Assembly: GCF_008843165.1 (NCBI RefSeq)
Contig: NZ_CP044427.1
Location: 1,612,001 to 1,676,000, forward strand
Reading direction: 5' to 3'
DNA: 64,000 nt
Source of the DNA: Ornithinimicrobium pratense
GTDB taxonomy: Bacteria > Actinomycetota > Actinomycetes > Actinomycetales > Dermatophilaceae
Below the pieces are notes generated by a model. It made no database searches. It saw only the letters and a list, made by a program, of their open reading frames with translations, and was not told where the DNA came from. Below, piece by piece: positions 36,639 through 46,424 of the stretch. The translations under genes and the position numbers were made by a program. Within the stretch, counting starts at the first letter, position 1. Each line of letters begins with the position of its first letter.

Positions 36639-37337
36639 ATGTTCGTGCGCAGCATCGTGGCCGACGCCTTCGGGACCAACTGCTACATCGTGGCCCCCGC
36701 CGTGGGGGAGGAGTGCCTGATCGTCGACCCTGGAGTCGGGGTGGTGGACCGGGTGCAGGAGGTGCTGCGCGAACACCGGCTCCGCCCCGCCGCGGTGCTG
36801 CTCACCCACGGCCACCTCGACCACGTCTACTCCGTCACGCCGGTGTGCGGGGGGACGACCGGCGCATACATCCACACCGACGACCGCTATCGCCTGCGCG
36901 ACCCGCTGGCCACCATGAACCCTCAGCTACTGCTGGCGCTGGAGCAGCAGTTTGGCCGCGCCGCGGCGTGGGCCGAGCCCGAGGACGTCGTCGAGGTCAC
37001 CGGCCGGGAGGTCCTGGAACTGGCCGGGCTGCAGATTGAGGTGGCCCACGCACCAGGCCACACCGAAGGTTCGGTCCTCTTCTCCCTGGGGGGAGTGCCG
37101 GACGGCATACCCTCCGAGGAGCTGGGGCGGACCATGCTCTCCGGCGACGTGCTCTTCGCCGGCTCCATCGGGCGCACCGACCTGCCCGGTGGCGACCATG
37201 CCGCTATGCAGCGCTCTCTGCGCGAGGTCGTGTTGCCGCAGCCGGACGCGACGCTGGTCCTGCCCGGGCACGGCCCGGCGACCACGATGGCGCGCGAACG
37301 GGTCACCAACCCCTACCTGCAGGACCTGGCAGGGTAG
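36639..37337 (+). CDS. Metallo-beta-lactamase-fold hydrolase (glyoxalase II-like)
   Basis: 232 residues. The metal-binding motif is complete: H57-G-H59-L-D61-H62 (LLTHGHLDHVYSV), with HAPGHTEGS for the next ligand, the GDVLFAGSIGRTDLPGGD aspartate and a C-terminal LPGHGP histidine. It resembles glyoxalase II-like hydrolases, which cleave thioesters such as S-lactoyl conjugates; in actinobacteria the thiol would be mycothiol, but this is inference. Located between the DUF349 gene and hisS, its usual actinobacterial position. Confidence 0.9.
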   Translation: MFVRSIVADAFGTNCYIVAPAVGEECLIVDPGVGVVDRVQEVLREHRLRPAAVLLTHGHLDHVYSVTPVCGGTTGAYIHTDDRYRLRDPLATMNPQLLLALEQQFGRAAAWAEPEDVVEVTGREVLELAGLQIEVAHAPGHTEGSVLFSLGGVPDGIPSEELGRTMLSGDVLFAGSIGRTDLPGGDHAAMQRSLREVVLPQPDATLVLPGHGPATTMARERVTNPYLQDLAG

Positions 37338-37409
37338 GCAGACTGTGCCCTGGCACCGCCCGGTCACCGCACCGCATTCCACCCACCCCACTGAACGACG
37401 AGGTCGACT

Positions 37410-38432
37410 ATGAAGCTAGACGAGTTCCCCCGTTATCCGCTCACCTTCGGACCGAGCCCGGTGCACCACCTCAAGCGGTTGTCCGAGCATCTCGGCGGGG
37501 CCCAGGTGTGGGCCAAACGCGAGGACGTCAACAGCGGGCTGGCCTTCGGCGGCAACAAAACCCGCAAGCTGGAGTACATCGTCCCCGACGTCTTGGCCTC
37601 CGGCGCCGACACGCTGGTCTCCATCGGTGGGTACCAGTCCAACCACACCCGGCAGGTCGCCGCCGTTGCGGCCCACCTCGGGCTGCACTGCCGCCTCGTG
37701 CAGGAACGCTGGGTGCCCTGGGAGGACCCGGTCAACGACAAGGTCGGCAACATCCTGCTGTCTCGGATGATGGGCGCCGACTCCAGGCTGGACGACGCCG
37801 GCTTCGACATCGGCATCCGGGACTCCTGGAAGCAGGCCCTGCAGGAGGTCGAAGAGTCCGGAGGCACGCCCTACCCGGTCCCCGCCGGGGCCTCCATGCA
37901 CCACCTCGGTGGCCTGGGCTTCGCCAACTGGGCCTTCGAGGTCGCCGAGCAGGAGAAGGCTCTCGGTGTCTTCTTCGACACGATCGTGGTGTGCACCGTG
38001 ACCGGCTCGACCCACGCGGGGATGATCGCTGGGTTCGCCGCCCTGGAGGAGCTCACCGGGGTCCGCCGCCGAGTCCTGGGCATCGACGCCTCCGCGACCC
38101 TGGATCAGACCCGGGACCAGGTGTCCCGCATCGCGCACCACACCGCCCAGCTCATCGAGGTCGGCCGCGAGCTGCGCGAGGACGAGATCCAGGTCCTGGA
38201 CGGGTGGGCCGGCGACCTCTACGGCCTGCCAGTCGAGTCCACCATGGAGGCCATGGCGCTCGGCGCCCAGCTGGAGGCGATGATCACCGACCCCGTCTAC
38301 GAAGGCAAGTCCCTGGCCGGCTTGATCGACCTCGTCAAGGAAGGCGAGATCCCGCGTGACTCCACCGTCCTCTACGCCCACCTGGGAGGTCAGCCGGCGG
38401 TCAACGCCTACCACGCGCTGTGGTCCTCCTGA
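37410..38432 (+). CDS. acdS: 1-Aminocyclopropane-1-carboxylate deaminase
   Basis: 340 residues. A PLP enzyme that opens the ethylene precursor ACC to 2-oxobutyrate and ammonia. The PLP lysine is K50 in [12 protein letters not shown], with the usual [20 protein letters not shown] after it. The residues that separate true ACC deaminase from D-cysteine desulfhydrase are present: E298 in DPVYEGKS (Thr/Ser in the desulfhydrase) and L325 in LYAHLGG (Thr in the desulfhydrase). Recalled alignment to Pseudomonas AcdS is close along its whole length. It is inserted between the hydrolase gene and hisS, an interval that is normally tight. Confidence 0.93.
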   Translation: MKLDEFPRYPLTFGPSPVHHLKRLSEHLGGAQVWAKREDVNSGLAFGGNKTRKLEYIVPDVLASGADTLVSIGGYQSNHTRQVAAVAAHLGLHCRLVQERWVPWEDPVNDKVGNILLSRMMGADSRLDDAGFDIGIRDSWKQALQEVEESGGTPYPVPAGASMHHLGGLGFANWAFEVAEQEKALGVFFDTIVVCTVTGSTHAGMIAGFAALEELTGVRRRVLGIDASATLDQTRDQVSRIAHHTAQLIEVGRELREDEIQVLDGWAGDLYGLPVESTMEAMALGAQLEAMITDPVYEGKSLAGLIDLVKEGEIPRDSTVLYAHLGGQPAVNAYHALWSS

Positions 38433-38493
38433 CTGCACACCAGGGGCCGCCCGGTGCCGGCCAGCACCTGGACCGGCGGCTGCGCTGCCTCGA

Positions 38494-38499
38494 TAGACT
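38494..38499 (+). promoter_or_regulatory. -10 element of hisS
   Basis: TAGACT, 6 bases before the GTG at 38506; no Shine-Dalgarno, so hisS is probably leaderless with its own promoter separate from acdS. Confidence 0.5.
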
Positions 38500-38505
38500 C
38501 ACTCG

Positions 38506-39942
38506 GTGATTACCCCCCGCACGCCGTCCGGAGTCCTCGAGCTGCTGCCGCAAGACCAGGTTGCCTTCCAGCGCATGCTGGACGCGATCCGCGCGGGGTA
38601 TGAGCGGTTCGGCTTCCTGCCGATCGAGACCCCGGTCTTCGAGCGCTCCGACGTGCTGCTCACCAAGACCGGCGGGGAGACTGAGCGCCAGGTCTACTTC
38701 GTGCAGTCCACGGGGGCGCTGGAGAAGGCGAACGAGGCGGCGGCCGCGGCCCGCCAGGAGAGCGGTGACGGCGAGGACGCCGCGGAGACGGCATACCCCG
38801 AGCTCGCCCTTCGCTTCGACCTCACCGTGCCGCTGGCGCGCTATGTGGCCGAGCACGAGCACCAGCTGACCTTCCCCTTCCGGCGCTACCAGATGCAGCG
38901 CGTCTACCGCGGAGAGCGGCCGCAGCGCGGGCGGTTCCGGGAGTTCTACCAGTGCGACGTGGACATCATCGGCAAGGACCAGCTCTCGGTCCGCCACGAC
39001 GCGGAGTGCCCGGCGATCATCCACGGCATCTTCACCGACCTGGCGATCGGGCCGTTCACGATCCAGATCAACAACCGCAAGCTCCTGCGCGGCTTCTACG
39101 AGGACCTGGGCATCACCGACAGTGAGCAACAGGCAGCAGTCTTGCGAGAGGTGGACAAGCTCGACAAGCGCGGCGAGGACTACCTGCGCACCACCCTGAC
39201 GGGGGAGGGCTTCGGCCTGTCCTCGGAGGTGGTGGAGCAGATCCTCACCTTCGTCCAGGTGCGCTCGACCGGTCACGAGGACGCGCTGTCCCGCCTCACG
39301 GAGGTGGAGACCGGCTCCCGGGGGAGCGCGTCGTTGACCGAGGGCATCGCGGAGCTGCGCGAGGTGCTGACCCTGGTCCGGGCCATGGGCGTGCCCGAGA
39401 CCGACTACCGCCTGAACTTCTCTATCGCCCGCGGCCTCGACTACTACACCGGCACCGTCTACGAGACCGTCCTGGATGACCACCCGGAAATCGGGTCGAT
39501 CTGCTCCGGCGGTCGCTACGACAACCTCGCCGGCCAGTACACCAAGTCCCGCCTGCCCGGCGTCGGCATCTCGATCGGTCTGTCCCGCCTGTTCTGGCAG
39601 CTGCGTGAGGCAGGGCTGCTCGAGGCGTCCACGGGTGAGTCGACGGTGCAGGTGCTGGTGCCGCAGATGTCCGAAGAGCTGCTCGACGCGCAACTGGCCC
39701 TGGCCGCCCAGCTGCGCGCCGGGGGGATCCGGACCGAGACCATGCTGGACGGCGGCAAGCTCGGCAAGCAGCTGAGGTATGCCGATCGCGCCGGCATCCG
39801 GTTCGTCGCCCTGCTCGGGGAGCAGGAGGCTGCCGACGGGACGGTGACGATCAAAGACCTGCGCCGTCAGGACCAGTTCACCGTGCCGCGAGCCGAGCTG
39901 GTCTCCGCGCTGCGGGTCGAGCTGGCCCAGCCGCTGGTCTGA
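38506..39942 (+). CDS. hisS: Histidine--tRNA ligase
   Basis: 478 residues, charging tRNA-His. Class II core: motif 2 [20 protein letters not shown] near residue 140, the histidine-specific [13 protein letters not shown], motif 3 [11 protein letters not shown], and the C-terminal anticodon-binding domain from about residue 380. Relative to the compact 420-residue HisRS there is an insert of about 30 residues ([20 protein letters not shown], about 80-100). Located away from the his biosynthetic operon, separated from it by the cyclophilin and the TrpR-like regulator genes. Confidence 0.95.
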   Translation: MITPRTPSGVLELLPQDQVAFQRMLDAIRAGYERFGFLPIETPVFERSDVLLTKTGGETERQVYFVQSTGALEKANEAAAAARQESGDGEDAAETAYPELALRFDLTVPLARYVAEHEHQLTFPFRRYQMQRVYRGERPQRGRFREFYQCDVDIIGKDQLSVRHDAECPAIIHGIFTDLAIGPFTIQINNRKLLRGFYEDLGITDSEQQAAVLREVDKLDKRGEDYLRTTLTGEGFGLSSEVVEQILTFVQVRSTGHEDALSRLTEVETGSRGSASLTEGIAELREVLTLVRAMGVPETDYRLNFSIARGLDYYTGTVYETVLDDHPEIGSICSGGRYDNLAGQYTKSRLPGVGISIGLSRLFWQLREAGLLEASTGESTVQVLVPQMSEELLDAQLALAAQLRAGGIRTETMLDGGKLGKQLRYADRAGIRFVALLGEQEAADGTVTIKDLRRQDQFTVPRAELVSALRVELAQPLV

Positions 39943-39947
39943 GCCGG

Positions 39948-40693
39948 TCAGCCGTCGAGGTCGACTGACAGGATGCTGATGGGCTGTGCGGGTGCGCCGT
40001 CCCCGGCGCCGCCCTGACCGCCCTGCGCAGCGACCGCCTCGACGATCTCCAGACCCTCGCTCACCTGGCCGAAGACGCTGTAGCCGCCCCCCTGGGTAGG
40101 CAGCTGGGTGTCGTCGTAGACGATGAAGAACTGGCCGCCGTTGCTGTTCGGATCCTGGGTCCGGGCCATGGCCAGGGTGCCGGGGGGTAGGTGCCGTCCT
40201 CCGGCGCGTTCTCGATGCCATAGCCGTAACCGGGGTTGCCCTGCCCGCTCCCGGTCGGGTCGCCGCACTGCAGCACGAAGATGCCCTGGGTGGTCAGCCG
40301 GTGGCACGGGCTGTCGTCCCAGTAGCCCTCCTGCGCCAGGAACTGGAAGGAGGCCACCGTCTGCGGTGCGTCGGCGGCCGCGAGCTCGAGCGCAACGTCT
40401 CCGCAGGTGGTCTGCAGCGTCGCGGTCACCGTCGCGGGCTCGCCGGGATGCGGCTCGGGCAGGTCGTCCGGGGTGAAGGAGAGTGGCTCGGCCGGCGGTG
40501 CCGGCGGCTCCTCGCAGTCCAGCGCCGCGGGTTCGGTCCCCTCGGTGCCCTCGGTCTCCTCGGTCTCCTCGGTGTCTTCGGTGTCTTCGACGGACTCGGT
40601 CTGGCTGTCGGAGCCGAACATGGGCGAGCCGTCGCCACAGCCGGAGAGGACGAGCGCGACGAGGGCGGAGGCGGTGAGCAGGTGACGGCGCAT
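39948..40693 (-). pseudogene. Lipoprotein peptidyl-prolyl isomerase (cyclophilin), frameshifted
   Basis: The N-terminal part (from ATG 40693) has a lipoprotein signal with lipobox LVLSGC (C19), an acidic Glu/Thr linker, and a cyclophilin domain (CGDVALELAAADAPQTVASF, then FLAQEGYWDDSPCHRL). The domain then leaves frame: the family continues as GTLAMARTQDPNSNGGQFFI and VFGQVSEGLEIVEAV in another frame to the stop at 39948. The break is at a G6 run, 40182-40187; seven Gs would restore one uninterrupted protein. Either a real mutation in a homopolymer or a sequencing error. If repaired, it would be an outer-face proline isomerase for secreted proteins. Confidence 0.85.
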
Positions 40694-40772
40694 GAACGGG
40701 GATTCTAGGTGGCCCGACCCGGCAGGACGCACGTGGTCCGGACGAGCCTCCCCAATGTGTTAGCGTATTAAC

Positions 40773-40793
40773 GCGCTGGCACAGAACCAGCGC
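40773..40793. promoter_or_regulatory. Inverted repeat upstream of the TrpR-like gene, possible operator or attenuator
   Basis: GCGCTGG (40773-40779) and CCAGCGC (40787-40793) form a perfect 7-bp stem with loop CACAGAA. Immediately upstream are TTAGCGTATTAACGC and a candidate -10. Placed 27 bases before the ATG of the TrpR-like gene and therefore upstream of the his operon. Confidence 0.45.
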
Positions 40794-40820
40794 ATCGTCA
40801 CGTGAAGGGCCGGAAGTGGG

Positions 40821-41159
40821 ATGAAGCAGCGGGAGCGGGACGCCGAGCGGGCGCCGCGGGTGCGGGCCGAGCTCGCCGCTACCCTCGCCGGGCTGACCGA
40901 CGCGGCTGCCGTGGACGCCTTCCTCGACGACCTGTGCACGCCCGCCGAGATCGAGGCCCTGGCCGACCGCTGGTCGGTCGTGCCCCTGCTGGCGGGGGGT
41001 ATGCCGTATCGCCGCATCTACGAGGTCACCGGCGTCAGCGTGACGACTGTGGGCCGGATCGCCAAGTGCCTGGACGGGGGCGCCGATGGCTACCGGGCCG
41101 CGCTGCAGCATCATCCTGCCAGCCAACATATCCATCCGGCGGGGTCGGCCCCCGCCTGA
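40821..41159 (+). CDS. YerC/YecD-type TrpR-like regulator
   Basis: 112 residues of the TrpR superfamily branch named YerC/YecD. It has a helix-turn-helix: LTDAAAVDAFLDDLCTPAEI then EALADRWSVVPLLAGGMPYR and IYEVTGVSVTTVGRIAKCL. This type of small DNA-binding protein is often encoded next to amino acid biosynthesis genes. It lies 97 bases upstream of hisG in the same direction, so control of the his operon is the natural guess, possibly together with the inverted repeat at 40773-40793. The 25-residue tail is His/Pro/Gln-rich. [12 protein letters not shown] precedes ATG 40821. Confidence 0.85.
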   Translation: MKQRERDAERAPRVRAELAATLAGLTDAAAVDAFLDDLCTPAEIEALADRWSVVPLLAGGMPYRRIYEVTGVSVTTVGRIAKCLDGGADGYRAALQHHPASQHIHPAGSAPA

Positions 41160-41256
41160 GCTGGCGCCCGACGGTGTGCGCCGCCCGGACCGAGGCGCCC
41201 TCTGCCCATCGCCAGCCTGAACCCACCACATACCCCCCCTGACCCGGAAGGTCGTC

Positions 41257-42162
41257 ATGACCCCTCCTGCCCAGCCGCGTGAGCGCCTGCGCATCGCGCT
41301 GCAGAAGTCCGGCCGCCTCGGCGACCCGGCCCGTGAGCTGCTCGCCGCCGGCGGCCTGACCTGGCGCGAGAGCCGCGACCGGCTCTTCCTCTACGGCGAG
41401 AGCCTGCCGGTGGACCTGCTGCTCGTCCGTGACGACGACATCCCCGGCCTGATCACCGACGGCGTGTGTGACCTGGGGATCGTCGGCCGCAATGTGCTGG
41501 TCGAGAACAGCCTGGCGCTGGGCGCCCAGGGCCACCGGCCCCTCGTCGAGTGGCGCCAGCTGGGTTGGGGGCGGTGCAGCCTGGACGTCGCCATCGGCGA
41601 GGACGAGGAGTGGACCGGGCCCCAGCAGCTGGCTGGCCTACGGATCGCGACCTCCTACCCGCAGATCCTCGGCCGTTGGCTGCGGCAGGAGGGCGTTGAG
41701 GCGCAGACCGTGGTGCTGAACGGCTCGGTCGAGATCGCGCCGCGGCTGGGGCAGGCCGACCTGGTCTGCGACCTGGTGTCGACGGGAGGCACGCTACGGG
41801 CTAACCAGCTGCGCCCGGTCACCACCATCCTGGACAGCGAGGCGGTCATCGCCGGGCCCGACCAGCGCCTGGAAGACGGGCGTCAGGAGATTGCGGACCT
41901 GCTGCTGGGCCGGCTCGACGGAGCCATGCAGCTCAAGGAGTCGCGGTTGCTCATGCTGCGGGCGGCCCGCCCGGTCCTGGACCAGGTCCTGCCCCTGCTG
42001 CCCGGTGGTCACGAGCCGACCCTGACCGGTGTCGAGGGCCGCGACGAGGTCGCGATCCAGATGCTGGTGCACGGCCCGGTCTCCTGGGCCAAGCTCGAGG
42101 ACCTCAAGCGGGCCGGGGCGCACAACCTCATGGTGCTGCCGGTAGAGGGGATGCTGGCATGA
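41257..42162 (+). CDS. hisG: ATP phosphoribosyltransferase
   Basis: 301 residues, the committed first step of histidine synthesis (ATP plus PRPP). Full-length form with C-terminal regulatory (histidine-binding) domain, so HisZ is not needed. [20 protein letters not shown] and [20 protein letters not shown] match the enteric type nearly line by line as remembered from E. coli. The PRPP loop region is [22 protein letters not shown] ends 8 bases before ATG 41257. It is the first gene of an eight-gene operon, overlapping hisD by four bases. Confidence 0.96.
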   Translation: MTPPAQPRERLRIALQKSGRLGDPARELLAAGGLTWRESRDRLFLYGESLPVDLLLVRDDDIPGLITDGVCDLGIVGRNVLVENSLALGAQGHRPLVEWRQLGWGRCSLDVAIGEDEEWTGPQQLAGLRIATSYPQILGRWLRQEGVEAQTVVLNGSVEIAPRLGQADLVCDLVSTGGTLRANQLRPVTTILDSEAVIAGPDQRLEDGRQEIADLLLGRLDGAMQLKESRLLMLRAARPVLDQVLPLLPGGHEPTLTGVEGRDEVAIQMLVHGPVSWAKLEDLKRAGAHNLMVLPVEGMLA

Positions 42163-43526
42163 ACGTGTTGACCTGGTCTGAGCTGTCCGCGCAGGAGCAG
42201 CAGGACGCGCTGCGCAGGGCGACCGCCGCAGCCGGGCCGAAGGTCACCTCCGGCGTCATCGACATCCTGGCGCAGGTGCGCACGCACGGCGACGAAGCTC
42301 TGCGTGAGCTCACCGCACGACTCGACAGCGCCGACGTCGACGCCCTCGAGGTCCCCGCCGCCGACCGGCAGGCCGCCGTCGCGGCCCTGGACCCTCAGCT
42401 GCGGGCCGCGATCATCGAGGCGGCCGGGCGGATCCGGGCCTTCCACGAGGCGGGTATGCAGCAGGACTATGCGGTGCAGACCGCGCCCGGCGTGGTCTGT
42501 GAGCGGGTGGTCCGGCCGATCCGCCGCGTGGGTCTCTATGTTCCCGCCGGATCGGCCCCGCTGCCCTCGACGGCGCTGATGCTCGGCATCCCGGCGCAGC
42601 TGGCCGGGTGCCCCGAGGTGGTGCTGTGCACCCCGCCGCGGCCCGACGGCAGCGCCGACCCCGCGGTGCTCGCGGCTGCCGCCGAGTGCGGCATCGAGCG
42701 CGTCTTCGTCGTCGGCGGAGCGCAGGCGGTGGCCGCGATGGCTTACGGCACCGACTCGGTCCCGCGGTGCGACAAGATCTTCGGCCCCGGCAACGCCTGG
42801 GTCACCGAGGCCAAGCGCCAGGTGTCGACGGCCGAGGGCGGCCCCGGGATCGACCTGCCCGCCGGTCCGTCCGAGGTCGTCGTGGTGGCCGACGCGGGCG
42901 CCGACGCCGAGTTCGTCGCCGCCGACCTGCTTTCCCAAGCCGAGCACGGCCCGGACAGCCAGGTGCTGCTGCTCACCGAGAGCCAAGAACTGGCCGAGGC
43001 AGTGGCCGAGCAGGTCGAGGAGCAGGTCGCAAGCCTGCCCCGCGCCGACATCGCCCGCAAGGCCCTGGCCGCATCCCGGATCATCCTCACCCCAGATCTG
43101 GCGACCGCGCTCGAGGTCGTCAACGACTACGCCCCCGAGCACCTGATCCTGGCCCTGCGCGAGCCTCGTGACTGGCTGGGCCGTGTCGAGCGGGCTGGCT
43201 CTGTCTTCCTCGGCGACACCACACCGGAGACGCTGGGCGACTACTGCTCGGGCACCAACCACGTGCTGCCCACCGCCGGCGCGGCCCGGTTCACCGGCGG
43301 CGTCAACGTCGGCTCCTTCCAGATCGCGATGACCGTCCAGCAGGCCAGCCCGGCGGGTCTGCAGGAGGTCGGTCCGTGCGCCGTGACCCTGGCCGAGGCC
43401 GAGTCCCTGCACGCCCACCAGCGGGCGGTCACCCGGCGGCTGGCCCGGATCGGCGCGGGCGGCGCCAGCACCGGGACCATCACTACCGGCACCAGCTCGG
43501 GCACCACCACGGACGTTGTCCGGTGA
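42159..43526 (+). CDS. hisD: Histidinol dehydrogenase
   Basis: 455 residues, the last two oxidations of the pathway (histidinol to histidine), zinc and NAD dependent. Marks: [38 protein letters not shown], and [20 protein letters not shown]. The C-terminal tail after about residue 425 is Gly/Thr/Ser-rich low complexity, longer than in E. coli (434). Overlaps hisG and hisC by four bases each. Confidence 0.96.
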   Translation: MNVLTWSELSAQEQQDALRRATAAAGPKVTSGVIDILAQVRTHGDEALRELTARLDSADVDALEVPAADRQAAVAALDPQLRAAIIEAAGRIRAFHEAGMQQDYAVQTAPGVVCERVVRPIRRVGLYVPAGSAPLPSTALMLGIPAQLAGCPEVVLCTPPRPDGSADPAVLAAAAECGIERVFVVGGAQAVAAMAYGTDSVPRCDKIFGPGNAWVTEAKRQVSTAEGGPGIDLPAGPSEVVVVADAGADAEFVAADLLSQAEHGPDSQVLLLTESQELAEAVAEQVEEQVASLPRADIARKALAASRIILTPDLATALEVVNDYAPEHLILALREPRDWLGRVERAGSVFLGDTTPETLGDYCSGTNHVLPTAGAARFTGGVNVGSFQIAMTVQQASPAGLQEVGPCAVTLAEAESLHAHQRAVTRRLARIGAGGASTGTITTGTSSGTTTDVVR

Positions 43527-44719
43527 GCGTCTCCCGCCCCGCCTCTGTCGGCTTCCCCCAGCACCTGGTCCGGGAGGACCTGCGCGACTTCGCCGGCTAC
43601 TCCTCTGCCCGCACGAGCGGCCCGACCGGGAGCGGCCCCCGGATCTGGCTCAACGCCAACGAGGCCGCCGACCCCAGCGCCGTCGACGCGCAGGGGCGGT
43701 GCCGTCGCTACCCTGAGCCGCAGCCGCCGGACCTGGTCGAGGCCTTCGCCGACGTCTGGGCCACCTCACCGGACCGCGTCGTCGTCGGCCGCGGCAGCGA
43801 CGAGGCGATCGAGCTGCTGGTCCGCGCCCTGTGCCGGCCGGGGGAGGCCCGCGACGGTGTCGTCATCACCTCCCCGACCTTCGGCATGTATGCCGTCTCC
43901 GCCCGCCTGCACGGTGTGCCGGTGGTCGACGTCCCCCAGCTCGACGACGACGTGGGCTGGCGGGTGGACACCGCCGCCGTGGCCGAGGCGGTGGGCCGCA
44001 GCGGTGCCCGGCTCGTCTTCCTCGCCTCGCCCGGCAACCCCACGGGGACCGTGGTGCCCCTGCGCGAGGTTGCAGACCTGGCCGCGACCCTGGCCGAGCA
44101 GGCCGTTGTCGTCATTGACGAGGCCTACGGCGAGTTCGCCGCGCAGCGCTCGGCCGTCACCCTGCTGGAGGAGCACCCGAACATCGTCGTGCTGCGCACC
44201 TTGTCCAAGGCGCACGCCCTCGCCGGCGCCCGGGTGGGGATTGCCCTAGCCCACCCCGACCTCGCAGCTGTCCTGCGCCGCGTCCAGGCGCCCTACCCGG
44301 TGCCCGCCCCCGTCGCCGAGCTCGCGCTGGCCGCGTTGTCGCCGCAGGCACTGCAGCAGACGCGCAGCCGCGTGGGCCGCACCTTGGTGCTGCGCGACCA
44401 GGTCGGCCGCTGGCTGCGGGATCTTCCCGGGGTCCGCGCGGTCTACGCCAGCGAGGCCAACTTCCTGCTGGTGCGCGCCGAGGACCCGGACGGCCTGCTC
44501 ACGGCCCTGGACGAAGCCGGGGTCGTCGTACGCGACCTGCGTCACCAGCCGGGCCTCGACGACGCCGTGCGCATCACCATCGGGGCCGGCACCGAGATGC
44601 AGCAGGTCCGCCAGGCACTCGACCGCCTCAACCCCACCACGACCGGCGACACCACGCCCAGCGCCATCACCACGCCCAGCGCCGTCACCACCCCCACGAC
44701 CCAGGAGCCCACCCGATGA
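43523..44719 (+). CDS. hisC: Histidinol-phosphate aminotransferase
   Basis: 398 residues, a fold-type I PLP enzyme converting imidazole acetol phosphate to histidinol phosphate. PLP lysine K229 in [20 protein letters not shown] and DEAYGEF are the cofactor-binding segments; the start region [16 protein letters not shown] is the enteric-type LxxNEnP motif. The last 35 residues are a Thr/Pro/Ser repeat ([17 protein letters not shown]), an added tail not needed for activity. GTG start in a GTGA overlap with hisD; stop overlaps hisB. Confidence 0.95.
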   Translation: MSVSRPASVGFPQHLVREDLRDFAGYSSARTSGPTGSGPRIWLNANEAADPSAVDAQGRCRRYPEPQPPDLVEAFADVWATSPDRVVVGRGSDEAIELLVRALCRPGEARDGVVITSPTFGMYAVSARLHGVPVVDVPQLDDDVGWRVDTAAVAEAVGRSGARLVFLASPGNPTGTVVPLREVADLAATLAEQAVVVIDEAYGEFAAQRSAVTLLEEHPNIVVLRTLSKAHALAGARVGIALAHPDLAAVLRRVQAPYPVPAPVAELALAALSPQALQQTRSRVGRTLVLRDQVGRWLRDLPGVRAVYASEANFLLVRAEDPDGLLTALDEAGVVVRDLRHQPGLDDAVRITIGAGTEMQQVRQALDRLNPTTTGDTTPSAITTPSAVTTPTTQEPTR

Positions 44720-45816
44720 GCACCCGCCCGATCTGCTTCGTCGACCGCGACGGCACGATCATCCACGAGCCGGAGGACTTCCAGGTGGACCGCCTGGACA
44801 AGGTGGCCTTCGTCGACGGGGTCATCCCGGCGCTCCTGCGCATCCAGGACGCTGGCTTCGACCTCGTCATGGTCACCAACCAGGACGGGCTGGGCACGGA
44901 CGCCTTCCCGCAGGAGGACTTCGACGGCGCGCACGACCTGGTCATGCAGGTGCTGACCAGCCAGGGGGTTCGGTTCCGCGAGATCATCATCGACCCGCAC
45001 CACGACGGACCCGATGCGCCGTGGACCCGCAAGCCGGGCATCGGTCGCGTCGTGCACCTGCTCAAGGACCGCGACGTCGACTGGTCCCGCTCGGTGATGG
45101 TGGGGGACCGGCTCAGCGACAAGGAGTTCGGGGACAACCTGGGCATCACCACCTACCTCCTGCCGGCCGGTCCGGGGCTGGACGCCGGTCTGCCGACGAC
45201 CACCTGGCCGCAGGTCGCGCACACCGTGGTCGACCGGCCGCGGGTCGCGCACGTGGAGCGCAACACCGCCGAGACCCGCATCGCCGTCGACGTCGACCTC
45301 GACGCGCCTGGCGGTGCGGACGCCCAGACCGGCATCGGCTTCTACGACCACATGCTCGACCAGCTGGCCCGGCACGGCGGCTTCGCACTCACCGTGCGCT
45401 GCGCGGGCGACCTGCACATCGACGACCACCACACCATCGAGGACGTCGCCCTTGCAGTGGGGGAGGCGATCCGCACCGCGCTGGGCGACAAGCGCGGCAT
45501 CGGCCGCTACGGGTTCACCGCCCCCATGGACGAGGCCCAGGCCAGCGCCGCCATCGATCTGTCCGGCCGCCCCTACTTCCGCTATGAGGGCACCTTCGAC
45601 CGGCCGACCGTCGGGGACTTCAGCACGGAGATGGTCGAGCACTTCTGGCGCTCGTTCTCCGACGCCCTACGCGCCACGCTGCACCTGAAGGTGGAGGGCA
45701 GCAACGCCCACCACCAGATCGAGGTGGGGTTCAAGGCCGTGGCACGCGCTCTGCGCATGGCGCTGTCCCGCCAAGGCCCGGCCAACGAGCTGCCCTCCAC
45801 CAAGGGCGTGCTGTGA
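44716..45816 (+). CDS. hisB: Bifunctional histidinol-phosphatase/imidazoleglycerol-phosphate dehydratase
   Basis: 366 residues, the enterobacterial fusion. N-terminal HAD phosphatase (about 1-165): CFVDRDGT (D10, D12), [31 protein letters not shown]-terminal dehydratase (about 170-366): [55 protein letters not shown]. Zinc-binding cysteines of the E. coli phosphatase are missing: positions 93, 95, 101 and 103 are D, H, A, W here instead of C, H, C, C. Actinobacteria normally have a separate dehydratase and a different phosphatase, so this fusion is unexpected. 4-base overlaps on both sides. Confidence 0.96.
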   Translation: MSTRPICFVDRDGTIIHEPEDFQVDRLDKVAFVDGVIPALLRIQDAGFDLVMVTNQDGLGTDAFPQEDFDGAHDLVMQVLTSQGVRFREIIIDPHHDGPDAPWTRKPGIGRVVHLLKDRDVDWSRSVMVGDRLSDKEFGDNLGITTYLLPAGPGLDAGLPTTTWPQVAHTVVDRPRVAHVERNTAETRIAVDVDLDAPGGADAQTGIGFYDHMLDQLARHGGFALTVRCAGDLHIDDHHTIEDVALAVGEAIRTALGDKRGIGRYGFTAPMDEAQASAAIDLSGRPYFRYEGTFDRPTVGDFSTEMVEHFWRSFSDALRATLHLKVEGSNAHHQIEVGFKAVARALRMALSRQGPANELPSTKGVL

Positions 45817-46424
45817 GCGGCCCACGGGTCGCCCTCGTCGACGGCGGAGGCACCAACATCGGCTCGGTGAGCTATGCCCTGGAGCGCCTCGGCGCCACCG
45901 CCCGGCTCACGTCCGACCCGGCCGATATCCTCGCCGCCGATCGAGTGCTGCTGCCCGGTGTCGGGGCCGCAGGCGTCGGGATGCGCAGGCTGCGCGAGCT
46001 GGGCCTGGACGAGGTCCTGCACCAGGTCCAAGCACCCCTGCTGGGGGTCTGCCTGGGTATGCAGCTGCTGCTGGACCACACCGAGGAGGACGGCGGCGTC
46101 CAGGGCCTGGGGCTCATCTCGGGGCAGGTGCGAGCGATCCCCGCCGCGCCCGGCCTACGGGTGCCGCACATGGGTTGGAACGCCTTGACCGGCCTCGTGC
46201 AGGATCCGATCCTGGCCGGGATCGAGGAGGGGGAGCGGGCCTACTTCGTGCACTGCTACGCCGCCCCGCCCGGGCCGCATACCGTCGCCTCGGCCACGCA
46301 CGGTGCCCCCTTGAGCGCCGTGATCCGCAGCGGCTTACGGTGGGGTGCACAGTTCCACCCAGAGAGGTCGGCTTCTGTCGGAGCTCGACTTCTGCGAAAC
46401 TTTGTCGTGGAGGTTGCCCGATGA
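45813..46424 (+). CDS. hisH: Imidazole glycerol phosphate synthase, HisH glutaminase
   Basis: 203 residues. Class I glutaminase subunit that feeds ammonia to HisF. Nucleophile C80 ([11 protein letters not shown]), with the oxyanion-region [11 protein letters not shown] and the His/Glu of [22 protein letters not shown] start in a GTGA overlap with hisB; its TGA overlaps the hisA ATG. Marks such as VPHMGWNAL and [10 protein letters not shown] are typical. Confidence 0.95.
   Translation: MSGPRVALVDGGGTNIGSVSYALERLGATARLTSDPADILAADRVLLPGVGAAGVGMRRLRELGLDEVLHQVQAPLLGVCLGMQLLLDHTEEDGGVQGLGLISGQVRAIPAAPGLRVPHMGWNALTGLVQDPILAGIEEGERAYFVHCYAAPPGPHTVASATHGAPLSAVIRSGLRWGAQFHPERSASVGARLLRNFVVEVAR

Noticed and set aside
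38401..40221. 606-residue minus-strand open frame
   Set aside because: Antisense to hisS; no motif. hisS is unmistakable on the plus strand.
41160..41256. Histidine attenuator leader peptide before hisG
   Set aside because: No short ORF with a run of His codons is seen between the TrpR-like gene and hisG; the HHPASQHIHP segment is in the C-terminus of the regulator itself, too dispersed for a leader.
42009..43418. 469-residue minus-strand open frame within hisD
   Set aside because: Antisense to hisD; composition typical of the GC-rich shadow frame.
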